Assembly: GCA_050946195.1 (NCBI GenBank)
Contig: JBMNUI010000056.1
Location: forward strand, 1-10,755
DNA length: 10,755 bases
Direction of reading: 5' to 3'
Source: UMGS1002 sp050946195
GTDB lineage: Bacteria; Bacillota; Clostridia; Oscillospirales; CAG-272
Shown here: in pieces, positions 1 through 5,232 of the stretch
Numbering within the stretch: the first letter of the stretch is position 1
Layout of the letters: each line of letters starts with the position of its first letter
The notes under the pieces: generated by a model
Seen by the model: the letters and a program-made list of their open reading frames with translations, nothing else
Databases searched by the model: none
What the model was told of the DNA's origin: nothing
Position numbers and translations under genes: made by a program

Positions 1-227
1 CCGAGCATCTGCCGCATATCTGGGACAGGTATTACAAGGTAGACAAGGTACACCGCCGCGCTGCCGTCGGAACCGGCATTGGCCTGTCAATTGTCAAAAA
101 CGTGCTCGAGCTTCACAGGGCGCGCTATCGGGTCAACAGCACTCCCGGGAAGGGGAGTACCTTCTGGTTTGAGCTGCCCATATCGCCGTCCGGCGATGTT
201 GAAGCGAACGGCGAGAACCAAAACTGA
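1..227 (+). CDS. Sensor histidine kinase, C-terminal fragment (partial, 5' end outside window)
   Basis: Reading from base 3 gives 74 open codons ending in TGA at 225-227. The fragment contains the last part of a HATPase_c (GHKL) ATP-binding domain: an F-box-like stretch (IWDRYYKVDK), then the G2 box VGTGIGLSIVK, then the closing beta strand GKGSTFWFELP. These are the standard ATP-lid and end-of-domain motifs of two-component sensor kinases, which phosphorylate themselves on a His upstream (not in the window) and pass phosphate to a response regulator. A short hydrophilic tail of about 14 residues follows the domain. The sortase gene starts 63 bases downstream with no promoter visible between them, so co-transcription is plausible. 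The sensed signal and subfamily cannot be told from this piece. Confidence 0.9.
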   Translation, partial: EHLPHIWDRYYKVDKVHRRAAVGTGIGLSIVKNVLELHRARYRVNSTPGKGSTFWFELPISPSGDVEANGENQN

Positions 228-290
228 AATATCAAAACCCGGTCTGCCGGGATTCCGGCTGTCCTGGCTTCGGAAAGGAAATACCCGTCG

Positions 291-1262
291 ATGGCAAAAA
301 AAGCAAAGATAAGAAAAGCAATCTGGATAACTCTCATATGTCTTTTCTCAACGGTATTCGTGGTCAGCGCCGTCATGCTGATAAATACCTTTTTGGCATA
401 TCAGAAGGCGGCCGACCTTTACGGCAAGGTGCGCGACGACTTTTACCAGGCAATAGAAAAGACCACCGGCAACGCCGCCGAGACTACCGCTAAGGTTATC
501 TGGTCAAGGGGTGATGCGACCACCACCTCCCCCCTGCCGAATGGTACGGCTAATCCGGGTGATACAACAGTCACCCCCGGCACAGGCGGAGTGACAACCC
601 CGCCGGCCGGCAGCGATACCACCACCGAGCCTCCGGCAACAACCCAGCCTCAGCCGGTGTACAGCGAAAAATTCCTCAATGCCTGCGAGTTCATCAGGTC
701 GCTTCAGAAGGTAAACAAGGACGTTATCGGATATATAGATATCCGGTTTGAGGAGAATAATAAATCAAAGCAGATAAGCTACCCGCTGCTACATGGGGAG
801 GACAACGAGTATTATGTCACGCACGCCTATGACGGCAGTGAGCTTAAAGCCGGTTCGATTTTCCTCGATTACAGGTGCAATAAGCGCCTTGAGAGCAACC
901 ATGTGTCGCTGATCTTCGGGCACAACATGAACGACGGCTCAATGTTTCAAAAGCTGACTTACTTTAAGCAGCGTCAGTATTTCGATAATGTAAATATCGT
1001 TATCTACACGCTTGACGGAATATATACATACCAGGTTTTTTCCGTCCACAACACCAAGGCCAACGACGGTTACAGCTCAATTTTTTTCAGCTCAAGCGAC
1101 GAGTATCTTGCCTTTATCAAAAAGATGCAGAGCCAGTCGATGCTCATGGGCGATATCGAGCTTTATTCCACCGACAGGATAATTACCCTGTCAACCTGCC
1201 TCAATACCTATAAGGATGCAAGGCTGGCGGTTCACGCGGTTCTGGTGAGCATAGAAAATTAA
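291..1262 (+). CDS. srtB: Class B sortase with N-terminal membrane anchor and Thr/Pro-rich linker
   Basis: A 323-residue cysteine transpeptidase expected to act on the outer face of the membrane, joining proteins with a C-terminal sorting signal to the wall or to each other. Residues 11-34 form one hydrophobic segment after a Lys/Arg-rich start, giving an N-in membrane anchor. Residues about 74-122 are a low-complexity Thr/Pro/Gly linker. The sortase fold follows from about 125. The catalytic residues are visible: His211 in FGHNMNDGSMF, Cys303 in ITLSTC and Arg311 in DARLAVHAVLV. The GHNM and TLSTC motifs with a helix-rich insert before the Cys fit class B. It is longer than typical SrtB (about 230-260 residues) because of the linker. 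The ATG at 291 has GGAAAGGA upstream (272-279). No sortase substrate with a sorting motif is in the window, so the target is unknown. Confidence 0.9.
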   Translation: MAKKAKIRKAIWITLICLFSTVFVVSAVMLINTFLAYQKAADLYGKVRDDFYQAIEKTTGNAAETTAKVIWSRGDATTTSPLPNGTANPGDTTVTPGTGGVTTPPAGSDTTTEPPATTQPQPVYSEKFLNACEFIRSLQKVNKDVIGYIDIRFEENNKSKQISYPLLHGEDNEYYVTHAYDGSELKAGSIFLDYRCNKRLESNHVSLIFGHNMNDGSMFQKLTYFKQRQYFDNVNIVIYTLDGIYTYQVFSVHNTKANDGYSSIFFSSSDEYLAFIKKMQSQSMLMGDIELYSTDRIITLSTCLNTYKDARLAVHAVLVSIEN

Positions 1263-1270
1263 AAAACACC

Positions 1271-1326
1271 CGGCAGCCCGGCGCTTAACCGGCCGGCGCT
1301 GCCGTAGTTTCCGGCAGCCGGCTGCC
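1271..1326 (+). terminator. Tandem GC-rich inverted repeats between sortase and glycosyltransferase (weak terminator or processing site)
   Basis: CGGCAGC (1271-1277) pairs with GCTGCCG (1298-1304), and inside it CCGGC (1278-1282) pairs with GCCGG (1292-1296), giving a 12-bp stem with one bulge, followed by TAGTTT. A second element, GGCAGCCGGCTGCC (1313-1326), is a perfect 14-bp palindrome that shares the GGCAGC core. The T tract is too short for a strong intrinsic terminator, so partial termination or an mRNA processing and stability structure is as likely. Confidence 0.35.
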
Positions 1327-1346
1327 AATAAAACAAAGGAGACTCA

Positions 1347-2072
1347 ATGGCAAAGCAGATATCGGTCATAATCCCGATGTACAATGAAAGACCCATCATC
1401 GAGAACACCGCCCGAACGCTGTATGACTATATGTCGGGTCATTTTGAGGAGGGCAGCTGGGAGGTGGTTTTCTCGGACGACGGCAGCAGCGACGGCAGCG
1501 ACGAGGCCGTCAGGGCGCTTAACCTGCCGGGCGTGCGGGTGGTGGGATACGAGAAGAACCGCGGTAAGGGCTGCGCCGTGCGCACCGCCATGCTGGCCGC
1601 CGAGGGCGACATCAGGATGTTCACCGACGCCGACCTTGCATACGGTACCGAGATAATAGGCCGGTTTGCGGACGCTCTGAAAAACAATCCCGATGCCGAT
1701 ATATTGATAGGTTCCCGGAACCTGAGCGCCGACGGATATGAGGGCTATACCTTTATTCGCCGACTGGCGTCAAAGGTTTACCTGAGGTTGTTGTGTATCG
1801 TTGGGGGATTCAGGCTGACAGATTCACAGTGCGGCTGCAAGGCCTTCCGCCGCGAGGCGGCGCAGAAAATCTTCAGCCGCTGCAGGGTCGACGGCTGGGC
1901 CTTTGACTTTGAGGTAATCTTGCGTGCGGTGAAGTATGGCTTTAAGATATCCGAAATTCCGGTCAAGGTGATGTGCCACCGCGAGTCTAAAATCAGACTG
2001 CTTCGCGATGCACTCAGAATGCTCTGCGACCTGTGGCGCATGAAAAAGGAAATAAAGCGGGAAAAAGATTGA
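1347..2072 (+). CDS. Family 2 glycosyltransferase, dolichyl-phosphate-sugar-synthase (DPM1/ALG5) type
   Basis: A 241-residue GT-A fold glycosyltransferase that probably moves a sugar from a nucleotide donor to a polyprenyl phosphate on the inner face of the membrane. Motifs in order: SVIIPMYNE (6-14), the nucleotide-binding DDGSSDGS (44-51), NRGKGCAVRTAM (71-82), the metal-binding DAD-type motif TDADLAYG (93-100), GSR (122-124), DSQCGCKAFRR (159-169) and GWAFDFEVILRA (183-194). This set is typical of the DPG/DPM synthase group. There are no membrane segments and no C-terminal GtrA-like helices, so it would be a peripheral enzyme; about 240 residues is the soluble-form length. AAAGGAG (1335-1341) lies 5 bases before the ATG. 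It follows the sortase in the same direction, suggesting a surface-glycan role, but sugar and acceptor cannot be read from the sequence. Confidence 0.88.
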   Translation: MAKQISVIIPMYNERPIIENTARTLYDYMSGHFEEGSWEVVFSDDGSSDGSDEAVRALNLPGVRVVGYEKNRGKGCAVRTAMLAAEGDIRMFTDADLAYGTEIIGRFADALKNNPDADILIGSRNLSADGYEGYTFIRRLASKVYLRLLCIVGGFRLTDSQCGCKAFRREAAQKIFSRCRVDGWAFDFEVILRAVKYGFKISEIPVKVMCHRESKIRLLRDALRMLCDLWRMKKEIKREKD

Positions 2073-2077
2073 AAACT

Positions 2078-2203
2078 GCGGGGGCTCCGCGCCCCCGATC
2101 CCCCGCTTAGTTGAAAAAAGCCCCTTAAGAATCCCAAAAGCTTTCAAACAGAATCGCAAATATAGAAGCGCGGGACATGGAGCCCGCGCTTTGCTGCAAT
2201 TAG
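2078..2203 (+). repeat. Dispersed hairpin-rich repeat, copy 1 (+ orientation)
   Basis: It starts 5 bases after the glycosyltransferase stop. It opens with GGGGGC (2080-2085), a 5-base loop and GCCCCC (2091-2096). An alternative outer pairing is GCGGGGG (2078-2084) with CCCCCGC (2100-2106). It continues through an A-rich stretch with AGAATCC and CGCAA and ends in a second hairpin (2166-2191) plus TTTGCTGC. The same order of blocks is found in reverse complement at 2746-2881. Shared blocks include GCCCCCGA(T/G)CCCCCGCT with one difference, TTGAAAA, AGAATCC, CGCAA, AGCGCGGG and CCCGCGCTTTGCTGC (15 of 15). Copy 1 lacks about 8 bases of the internal CTCAAGGAACTT arm that copy 2 keeps, so it looks degraded. 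It also lies between two convergent genes and may end transcription from both sides. Confidence 0.75.
2166..2191 (+). repeat. AAGCGCGGG / CCCGCGCTT hairpin of repeat copy 1, possible bidirectional terminator
   Basis: The 9-base arms AAGCGCGGG (2166-2174) and CCCGCGCTT (2183-2191) enclose the loop ACATGGAG. It lies between the 3' ends of the glycosyltransferase (+) and the ABM gene (-). On the minus strand the stem is followed by CTATATTTG, which is a poor T tract, so terminator function is only an inference. Confidence 0.55.
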
Positions 2204-2218
2204 ATGAGCCATTTCATA

Positions 2219-2512
2219 TCAATCAAAGGCCAGCGGGGTTGTAGGCAGGGCGCGACGGGGTGACGCCATATACGGAGCTACCTCGTCCCGCCAGCGCAGG
2301 TAATGCGGCGTCTTTTTGTGATCAGCTGCGGCCTGCTCGTCGGCAAAAACCTCATAGAGGACGAACTTGGTCGGGTCCTCTTTGCTCTGGAGCAGGTCAA
2401 ATCTTATATTCCCCGGCTCGCGGCGCGAGTTTTCATGGTTATACAGCGTGATTTTCTTGAATGCCTCGACATGCTCGGGCAGGACATCGACATAAACAAG
2501 CGTTGCAATCAT
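2219..2512 (-). CDS. ABM-fold small protein, LsrG/YgiN-like (putative quinol monooxygenase or isomerase)
   Basis: A 97-residue protein covering one complete antibiotic-biosynthesis-monooxygenase (ABM) ferredoxin-like domain; such proteins are cytosolic dimers. Visible landmarks are the first strand ATLVYVDV (3-10), the helix-end NHENSRREPGNIRFD (25-39), the strand FVLYEVFADEQAAADHKKT (50-68), TPHYLRWRDEV (68-78) and a C-terminal SPRR. The pattern NH...EPGN.RFD...YE.....A...H..TPHY resembles phospho-AI-2 isomerase LsrG and the quinol monooxygenase YgiN. The lsr genes are not nearby, so a general ABM name is safer. The ATG has GGAGG (minus strand of 2523-2527) 10 bases upstream and a consensus promoter. 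It is a single-gene unit facing the glycosyltransferase and flanked on both sides by copies of the same repeat, so it may be a recent insertion or moved cassette. Confidence 0.82.
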   Translation of the reverse strand: MIATLVYVDVLPEHVEAFKKITLYNHENSRREPGNIRFDLLQSKEDPTKFVLYEVFADEQAAADHKKTPHYLRWRDEVAPYMASPRRALPTTPLAFD

Positions 2513-2544
2513 TTTTTGGCTACCTCCGCAAATTCTATGGAATA

Positions 2545-2573
2545 ATTATACACGTTGCCCGGGGGTTTGTCAA
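2545..2573 (-). promoter_or_regulatory. Consensus sigma-A promoter of the ABM gene
   Basis: On the minus strand, TTGACA (2573-2568), a 17-base spacer and TATAAT (2550-2545) match the ideal housekeeping promoter in both boxes and spacing. The expected start near 2538 gives a leader of about 26 bases with the GGAGG site inside. The spacer contains CCCCCGGG. Confidence 0.85.
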
Positions 2574-2745
2574 TCCGGACATAACATAAAAGCCGGCCGA
2601 AGCTTACACTCCCGCCGCTGACTTTATAAGTCACAAAACAATAATTTAACCATGCGAATGCTTGATGATTTCTGAAACTAGATACAAGCATCATAAGTTA
2701 ATCCGGGGTATGGGGCGGAGCTCCATAAGAAAGTCGGCCATTAAG
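2574..2745. other. Non-coding stretch upstream of the ABM promoter
   Basis: No credible gene is seen here. Two small inverted repeats are present: TGACTT/AAGTCA around TAT (2619-2633), and ATGCTTG (2658-2664) with CAAGCAT (2685-2691) around a 20-base loop. Either could be an operator for the ABM gene, but nothing in the sequence shows it. Base composition is more AT-rich than the flanking genes. Confidence 0.4.
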
Positions 2746-2881
2746 CTAAAGGCAGCAAAGCGCGGGACATGGACCCGCGCTACTTTTCTTGCGACATAGT
2801 TCTGGTAAGTTTTTTGAGGATTCTCAAGGAACTTCTTTTCAAAAAAGTTCCTTGAGCGGGGGCTCGGGGGCAGCGCCCCCG
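2746..2881 (-). repeat. Dispersed hairpin-rich repeat, copy 2 (- orientation)
   Basis: Read on the minus strand, it begins 5 bases after the stop of the TIGR04086 gene. The order is: hairpin CGGGGGC/GCCCCCG (2865-2871 with 2875-2881, 3-base loop), then CCCCCGCT, then a perfect 12-bp inverted repeat (CTCAAGGAACTT 2823-2834 with AAGTTCCTTGAG 2845-2856, 10-base loop), then AGAATCC, then the AGCGCGGG/CCCGCGCT hairpin (2759-2781), then TTTGCTGC. The same blocks in the same order form copy 1 on the plus strand at 2078-2203. Both copies sit with the G-rich end immediately after the stop codon of the gene that reads into them. This copy appears more intact. Confidence 0.75.
2759..2781 (-). repeat. 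AGCGCGGG / CCCGCGCT hairpin of repeat copy 2
   Basis: The 8-base arms AGCGCGGG (2759-2766) and CCCGCGCT (2774-2781) enclose the 7-base loop ACATGGA on the plus strand. When both repeat copies are aligned in their own orientation, the loop here reads TCCATGT whereas copy 1 reads ACATGGAG, so the loop is inverted relative to its flanks. Confidence 0.65.
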
Positions 2882-2886
2882 AAAAA

Positions 2887-3354
2887 TTACCTTCTAAACT
2901 TTCTCTGCCGGCGGTTGCTCGATTCGCGAATACTGGCCCCGGCAAAGGCACCGAGAACAGAGAAGCCTATCACCAGCGCATGGAGCCCTGTGGATGCCCA
3001 GAAACCGATTTCCGAGGCGGCGCCGCCGGGAGCTATCAGCGAGAGCAGTACAATGAGTATAAAGTTTGCTACGCCTACAATAAGCCCGCAGGCAAGCGCA
3101 TCTCCGCGGTTTATCCATGCGGCAGCGAACCCTCCGACAAAGGCCGATAAATATGCTGCAGCAAGTGCCGCCGGCAGTACCAGACTGCCGGGGTCGGGAG
3201 TCGCGTAAACTATCGCGGAGAAGATGAAAATCAGTGCCACCGCAGCGCCCACAGCCCAGACCAGCCCGAGCAAAAGGCTCTTTGAAGCAGAGGGCGGCCC
3301 GCCCGACTGCCCTTGAGATTTCCTTCTTCTTTTTTTTGGTGCCCCGCCTGACAT
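2887..3354 (-). CDS. TIGR04086-family (YrzE-like) four-helix membrane protein
   Basis: A 155-residue small integral membrane protein of unknown function. A basic Gly/Lys/Arg-rich N-terminus (MSGGAPKKRRRK) is followed by four hydrophobic segments at about 26-50, 56-80, 86-109 and 120-141, then a basic tail (RRQRKFRR). The GGFAAAWINRGDALACGLIVG stretch spans helices 2 and 3. Length, helix count and position just downstream of yajC match the TIGR04086/YrzE family, whose Bacillus member yrzE follows the YajC homologue yrbF. The ATG at 3354 is chosen because GGAGG lies 8 bases upstream on the minus strand; an in-frame TTG at 3375 would add 7 residues but has no ribosome site. The chosen site and ATG are buried in a 17-bp stem. 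Repeat copy 2 starts right after the stop. Confidence 0.8.
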   Translation of the reverse strand: MSGGAPKKRRRKSQGQSGGPPSASKSLLLGLVWAVGAAVALIFIFSAIVYATPDPGSLVLPAALAAAYLSAFVGGFAAAWINRGDALACGLIVGVANFILIVLLSLIAPGGAASEIGFWASTGLHALVIGFSVLGAFAGASIRESSNRRQRKFRR

Positions 3355-3416
3355 AAAACACGCCTCCGCGAACAATAATCTCTGATAGATAATATTCGTC
3401 GGAGGCGTGTTTTATG
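3352..3416 (-). promoter_or_regulatory. Long hairpin sequestering the SD and start codon of the TIGR04086 gene
   Basis: On the minus-strand transcript, CATAAAACACGCCTCCG (3416-3400) lies 8 bases after the yajC stop. It is the exact reverse complement of CGGAGGCGTGTTTTATG (3368-3352), which holds the GGAGG site and the ATG of the next gene. The pairing continues inward, past one bulged A, with CGAA/TTCG, and then ATCT/AGAT after mismatches. The 31-base loop is AT-rich. The 3' arm ends in GTTTT, so the element could also work as an attenuator-like terminator. Either way it would limit translation or readthrough from yajC into the next gene. The structure is read directly from the sequence; the regulatory role is inferred. 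Confidence 0.75.
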
Positions 3417-3424
3417 AATAAATG

Positions 3425-3751
3425 TTATGGCTCGGCGTCTTCGGCACGAACGTCAATTGAGCGCACCGCGCTTTTGAGTATGCGGACTTTTGTGCGGTCG
3501 TGTGAGGTTTCTATCGTGGCGGTTTCTTCTTTGATGCTGACAACTTTGCCGATGATACCGCCGATTGTGGTGATCTCATCGCCGACCTGCAGGGAGTCGC
3601 GCATTTCGGCAAGCTGTTTTTCCTGTTTTTTCTGAGGCCGTATCCCAAAGAAATAAAACACCACGAATAAGACGACAATCATGACCACCGTATAGAGCCA
3701 TGTTCCTGTCGGGTCAGTGGTGGGTGTGCCGGCTTCAAGCAATCCGTACAT
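3425..3751 (-). CDS. yajC: Preprotein translocase accessory subunit YajC
   Basis: A 108-residue single-pass inner-membrane protein that associates with the SecDF accessory complex of the Sec translocon. A short N-terminal region is followed by one strongly hydrophobic segment (about 17-36) and the family signature FGIRPQKKQEKQ (35-46), where RPQ..KQ marks the membrane-cytosol boundary. The conserved cytosolic core is SLQVGDEITTIGGIIGKV (53-70), followed by a strand with the pattern ATIETSHDRTKVRILKSAV. Length is normal for the family. The ATG has AGGAGG (minus strand of 3759-3764) 7 bases upstream. A strong promoter lies just ahead, and a TIGR04086 membrane gene follows after a 70-base gap filled by a long hairpin. 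secD and secF are not in the window. Confidence 0.95.
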   Translation of the reverse strand: MYGLLEAGTPTTDPTGTWLYTVVMIVVLFVVFYFFGIRPQKKQEKQLAEMRDSLQVGDEITTIGGIIGKVVSIKEETATIETSHDRTKVRILKSAVRSIDVRAEDAEP

Positions 3752-3781
3752 TTTGGTTCCTCCTGATTAAACTTCACTATT

Positions 3782-3810
3782 ATTATAACCGATAAGCCCG
3801 AAGTTTTCAA
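3782..3810 (-). promoter_or_regulatory. Sigma-A promoter of yajC
   Basis: On the minus strand TTGAAA (3810-3805), a 17-base spacer and TATAAT (3787-3782) form a near-consensus promoter. The expected start is near 3775, leaving a 24-base leader that carries AGGAGG. It diverges from the rimM promoter, whose -35 box begins at 3869. Confidence 0.8.
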
Positions 3811-3868
3811 TAGTCTGGAAAATGTTTTGCTGAGGGTTGTAGGGATTTCAAAATTATGGCCCCGAGTG

Positions 3869-3897
3869 TTGCAAATAAAGGGACTCTATGCTATAAT
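3869..3897 (+). promoter_or_regulatory. Sigma-A promoter of the rimM-trmD-ligase-DUF4330 operon
   Basis: TTGCAA (3869-3874), a 17-base spacer and TATAAT (3892-3897). The expected start near 3904 gives a leader of about 93 bases before rimM, containing only weak 5-bp inverted repeats (for example CGGGC 3928-3932 with GCCCG 3946-3950). No known riboswitch is recognised in it. Confidence 0.75.
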
Positions 3898-3996
3898 AAC
3901 CACATCACAGATTTAAAATCCTGATGCCGGGCCGGTAAACTTCATGCCCGTCAACAAAATGTTTTGACCGAAAAACGCGGCGACGCGAGAGGTGAA

Positions 3997-4512
3997 ATGA
4001 AAAAGAGAGCCGAATACCTCGAATGCGGAAAAATAATAAACACACACGGAACCGACGGCACACTCAAGCTTGAGTCCTGGTGCGACACGCCACAGGTGCT
4101 TGCCGGGCTTAAGAGGCTTTTTCTTCGGGACGGGGACGGTTATACAGAGTATCGGGTTTTAAAATCTTCGGTTTTTAAGAGTTTCGTGCTGGCAAAGCTT
4201 GCCGGCATCTCCGACCTTAACACCGCCGTGAGAATGAAAAACAGCATTGTCTATGCAGCTCGGGGGGACATAGCTCTTGAGGAAGGCGCACATTTTATAA
4301 TTGACCTCATCGGCTTGCCGGTAATAGATGCCGACACCCGGCATATTTACGGGGAGATTGTCGACGTGATAAACCGCGGCGCGTCGGACATTTATGTAAT
4401 AAAAACCGACACCGGCGAGACAATGATGCCGGCGGTGGCCGAGTTTGTTGAGGAGATCGACCTTGACAGGGGGGTTTTTGTCAGGCCGATCGAGGGCATG
4501 TTTGAGTTTTAA
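3997..4512 (+). CDS. rimM: Ribosome maturation factor RimM
   Basis: A 171-residue cytosolic factor that binds ribosomal protein S19 and helps mature the 30S head domain. The N-terminal RimM beta-barrel (about 7-90) begins with the hallmark ECGKIINTHGTDGTLKL, and the C-terminal PRC-barrel (about 97-170) contains IIDLIGLPV, GEIVDVINRGASDIYVI and MPAVAEFVEEIDL, closing with IEGMF. The ATG at 3997 is preferred because the conserved start of the fold follows at once and AGAGGTG lies just upstream (3988-3994, a short spacing). An in-frame TTG at 3964 would add 11 residues with no homology to the family. trmD follows after 3 bases. Unusually, rpsP and the KH-domain gene that normally precede rimM are absent; the gene has its own promoter next to yajC. 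Confidence 0.95.
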   Translation: MKKRAEYLECGKIINTHGTDGTLKLESWCDTPQVLAGLKRLFLRDGDGYTEYRVLKSSVFKSFVLAKLAGISDLNTAVRMKNSIVYAARGDIALEEGAHFIIDLIGLPVIDADTRHIYGEIVDVINRGASDIYVIKTDTGETMMPAVAEFVEEIDLDRGVFVRPIEGMFEF

Positions 4513-4515
4513 ATT

Positions 4516-5232
4516 ATGAAAAGATTTGATATAATGACCCTATTCCCCGACCTTGTCGATACGGTGCTCGGTGAGAGCATTATCGGCCGGGCGCGGCGGG
4601 CCGGGCATATTCTCGTTAAGACATATAACATAAGGGATTATTCCGAGGACAAACACCGCCGGGTTGACGACACGCCCTATGGCGGCGGGCGGGGTATGGT
4701 TATGATGGCGCCGCCGGTTTATAACTGCTACATGGCGGTGCTGTCAGAAACCAAAGCCGCGGGGGGCGGCGACCTTTCGCGCCGCGTGATTTACATGTCG
4801 CCGAAGGGCAGGATGCTGAACCAGAATATCGCCCGGGAACTTGCCGAGTACGACCAGCTTATAATCCTCTGCGGTCATTACGAGGGTGTGGACCAGCGCA
4901 TAATAGACGAGATTGTCGACGAGGAAATCTCGATAGGCGACTTTGTGCTCACCGGCGGGGAGATTCCGGCCTGTATTCTGGTTGATTGCGTGGCGCGCCT
5001 TGTCGACGGGGTTCTTCCTGCAGAGGAATGCCACCTTGACGAGAGTTTCTCGTGCGGCATGCTTGAATATCCGCAATATACAAGACCTTATGAGTTTCAC
5101 GGGGTAAAGGTGCCCGAGGTTCTGCTCTCGGGGCACCATGAAAACATTGCAAAATGGCGCAGGGAAGAGGCTTTGCGGCTGACCGCCAAGCGGCGCCCGG
5201 ACCTGTTGAGAAAGGAGGGGGGGAGCAGTTGA
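4516..5232 (+). CDS. trmD: tRNA (guanine37-N1)-methyltransferase TrmD
   Basis: A 238-residue SPOUT-class enzyme that uses S-adenosylmethionine to make m1G37 next to the anticodon, preventing +1 frameshifts; it works as a knotted dimer. Motifs in order: FDIMTLFPD (4-11), DDTPYGGGRGMVM (51-63), IYMSPKGR (92-99), the knot-forming LCGHYEGVDQR (118-128), SIGDFVLTGGE (139-149), and the linker with HLDESFSCGMLEYPQYTRP (173-191). In the linker an acidic pair (Asp175, Glu176) lies where the catalytic Asp of characterised TrmD sits. The end is VPEVLLSGHHENIAKWRREEAL. It is complete and of normal length. The last codons contain a G7 run (5217-5223) and the ribosome site of the next gene, whose start overlaps the TGA. 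rplS, the usual next gene, is not there. Confidence 0.97.
   Translation: MKRFDIMTLFPDLVDTVLGESIIGRARRAGHILVKTYNIRDYSEDKHRRVDDTPYGGGRGMVMMAPPVYNCYMAVLSETKAAGGGDLSRRVIYMSPKGRMLNQNIARELAEYDQLIILCGHYEGVDQRIIDEIVDEEISIGDFVLTGGEIPACILVDCVARLVDGVLPAEECHLDESFSCGMLEYPQYTRPYEFHGVKVPEVLLSGHHENIAKWRREEALRLTAKRRPDLLRKEGGSS
5213..5231 (+). promoter_or_regulatory. Ribosome binding site and TTG start of the ligase inside the trmD 3' end
   Basis: AGGAGG (5213-5218) runs into a G7 tract and lies 10 bases before TTG (5229-5231), which overlaps the trmD stop (TTGA). No ATG or GTG near this point fits as well, since the frame is open upstream only as a shadow of trmD. The arrangement implies translational coupling. 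Confidence 0.65.

Noticed and set aside
238..251. CCCGG/CCGGG mini-hairpin after the histidine kinase stop
   Set aside because: The stem is only 5 bp with no T tract, so it is not supported as a terminator between kinase and sortase.
2509..2694. A 61-codon minus-strand frame upstream of the ABM gene
   Set aside because: It runs across the ABM promoter and ribosome site, has no recognisable domain and no good ribosome site of its own.
3414..3635. A 73-codon plus-strand frame antisense to yajC with a good GGAGG site before its ATG
   Set aside because: The ribosome site and ATG are the mirror image of the inverted repeat that holds the TIGR04086 start; the translated sequence is Ser/Arg/Cys-rich and overlaps a clear yajC, so it is a by-product of the palindrome.
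3964..3996. N-terminal extension of rimM from TTG
   Set aside because: The family sequence begins at the ATG at 3997, and no ribosome site precedes the TTG.
5154..5228. Ligase start at an ATG inside trmD
   Set aside because: It would overlap trmD by 79 bases and encode Gly/Pro/Arg-rich residues from the shadow frame; the TTG at 5229 has a well-placed AGGAGG.
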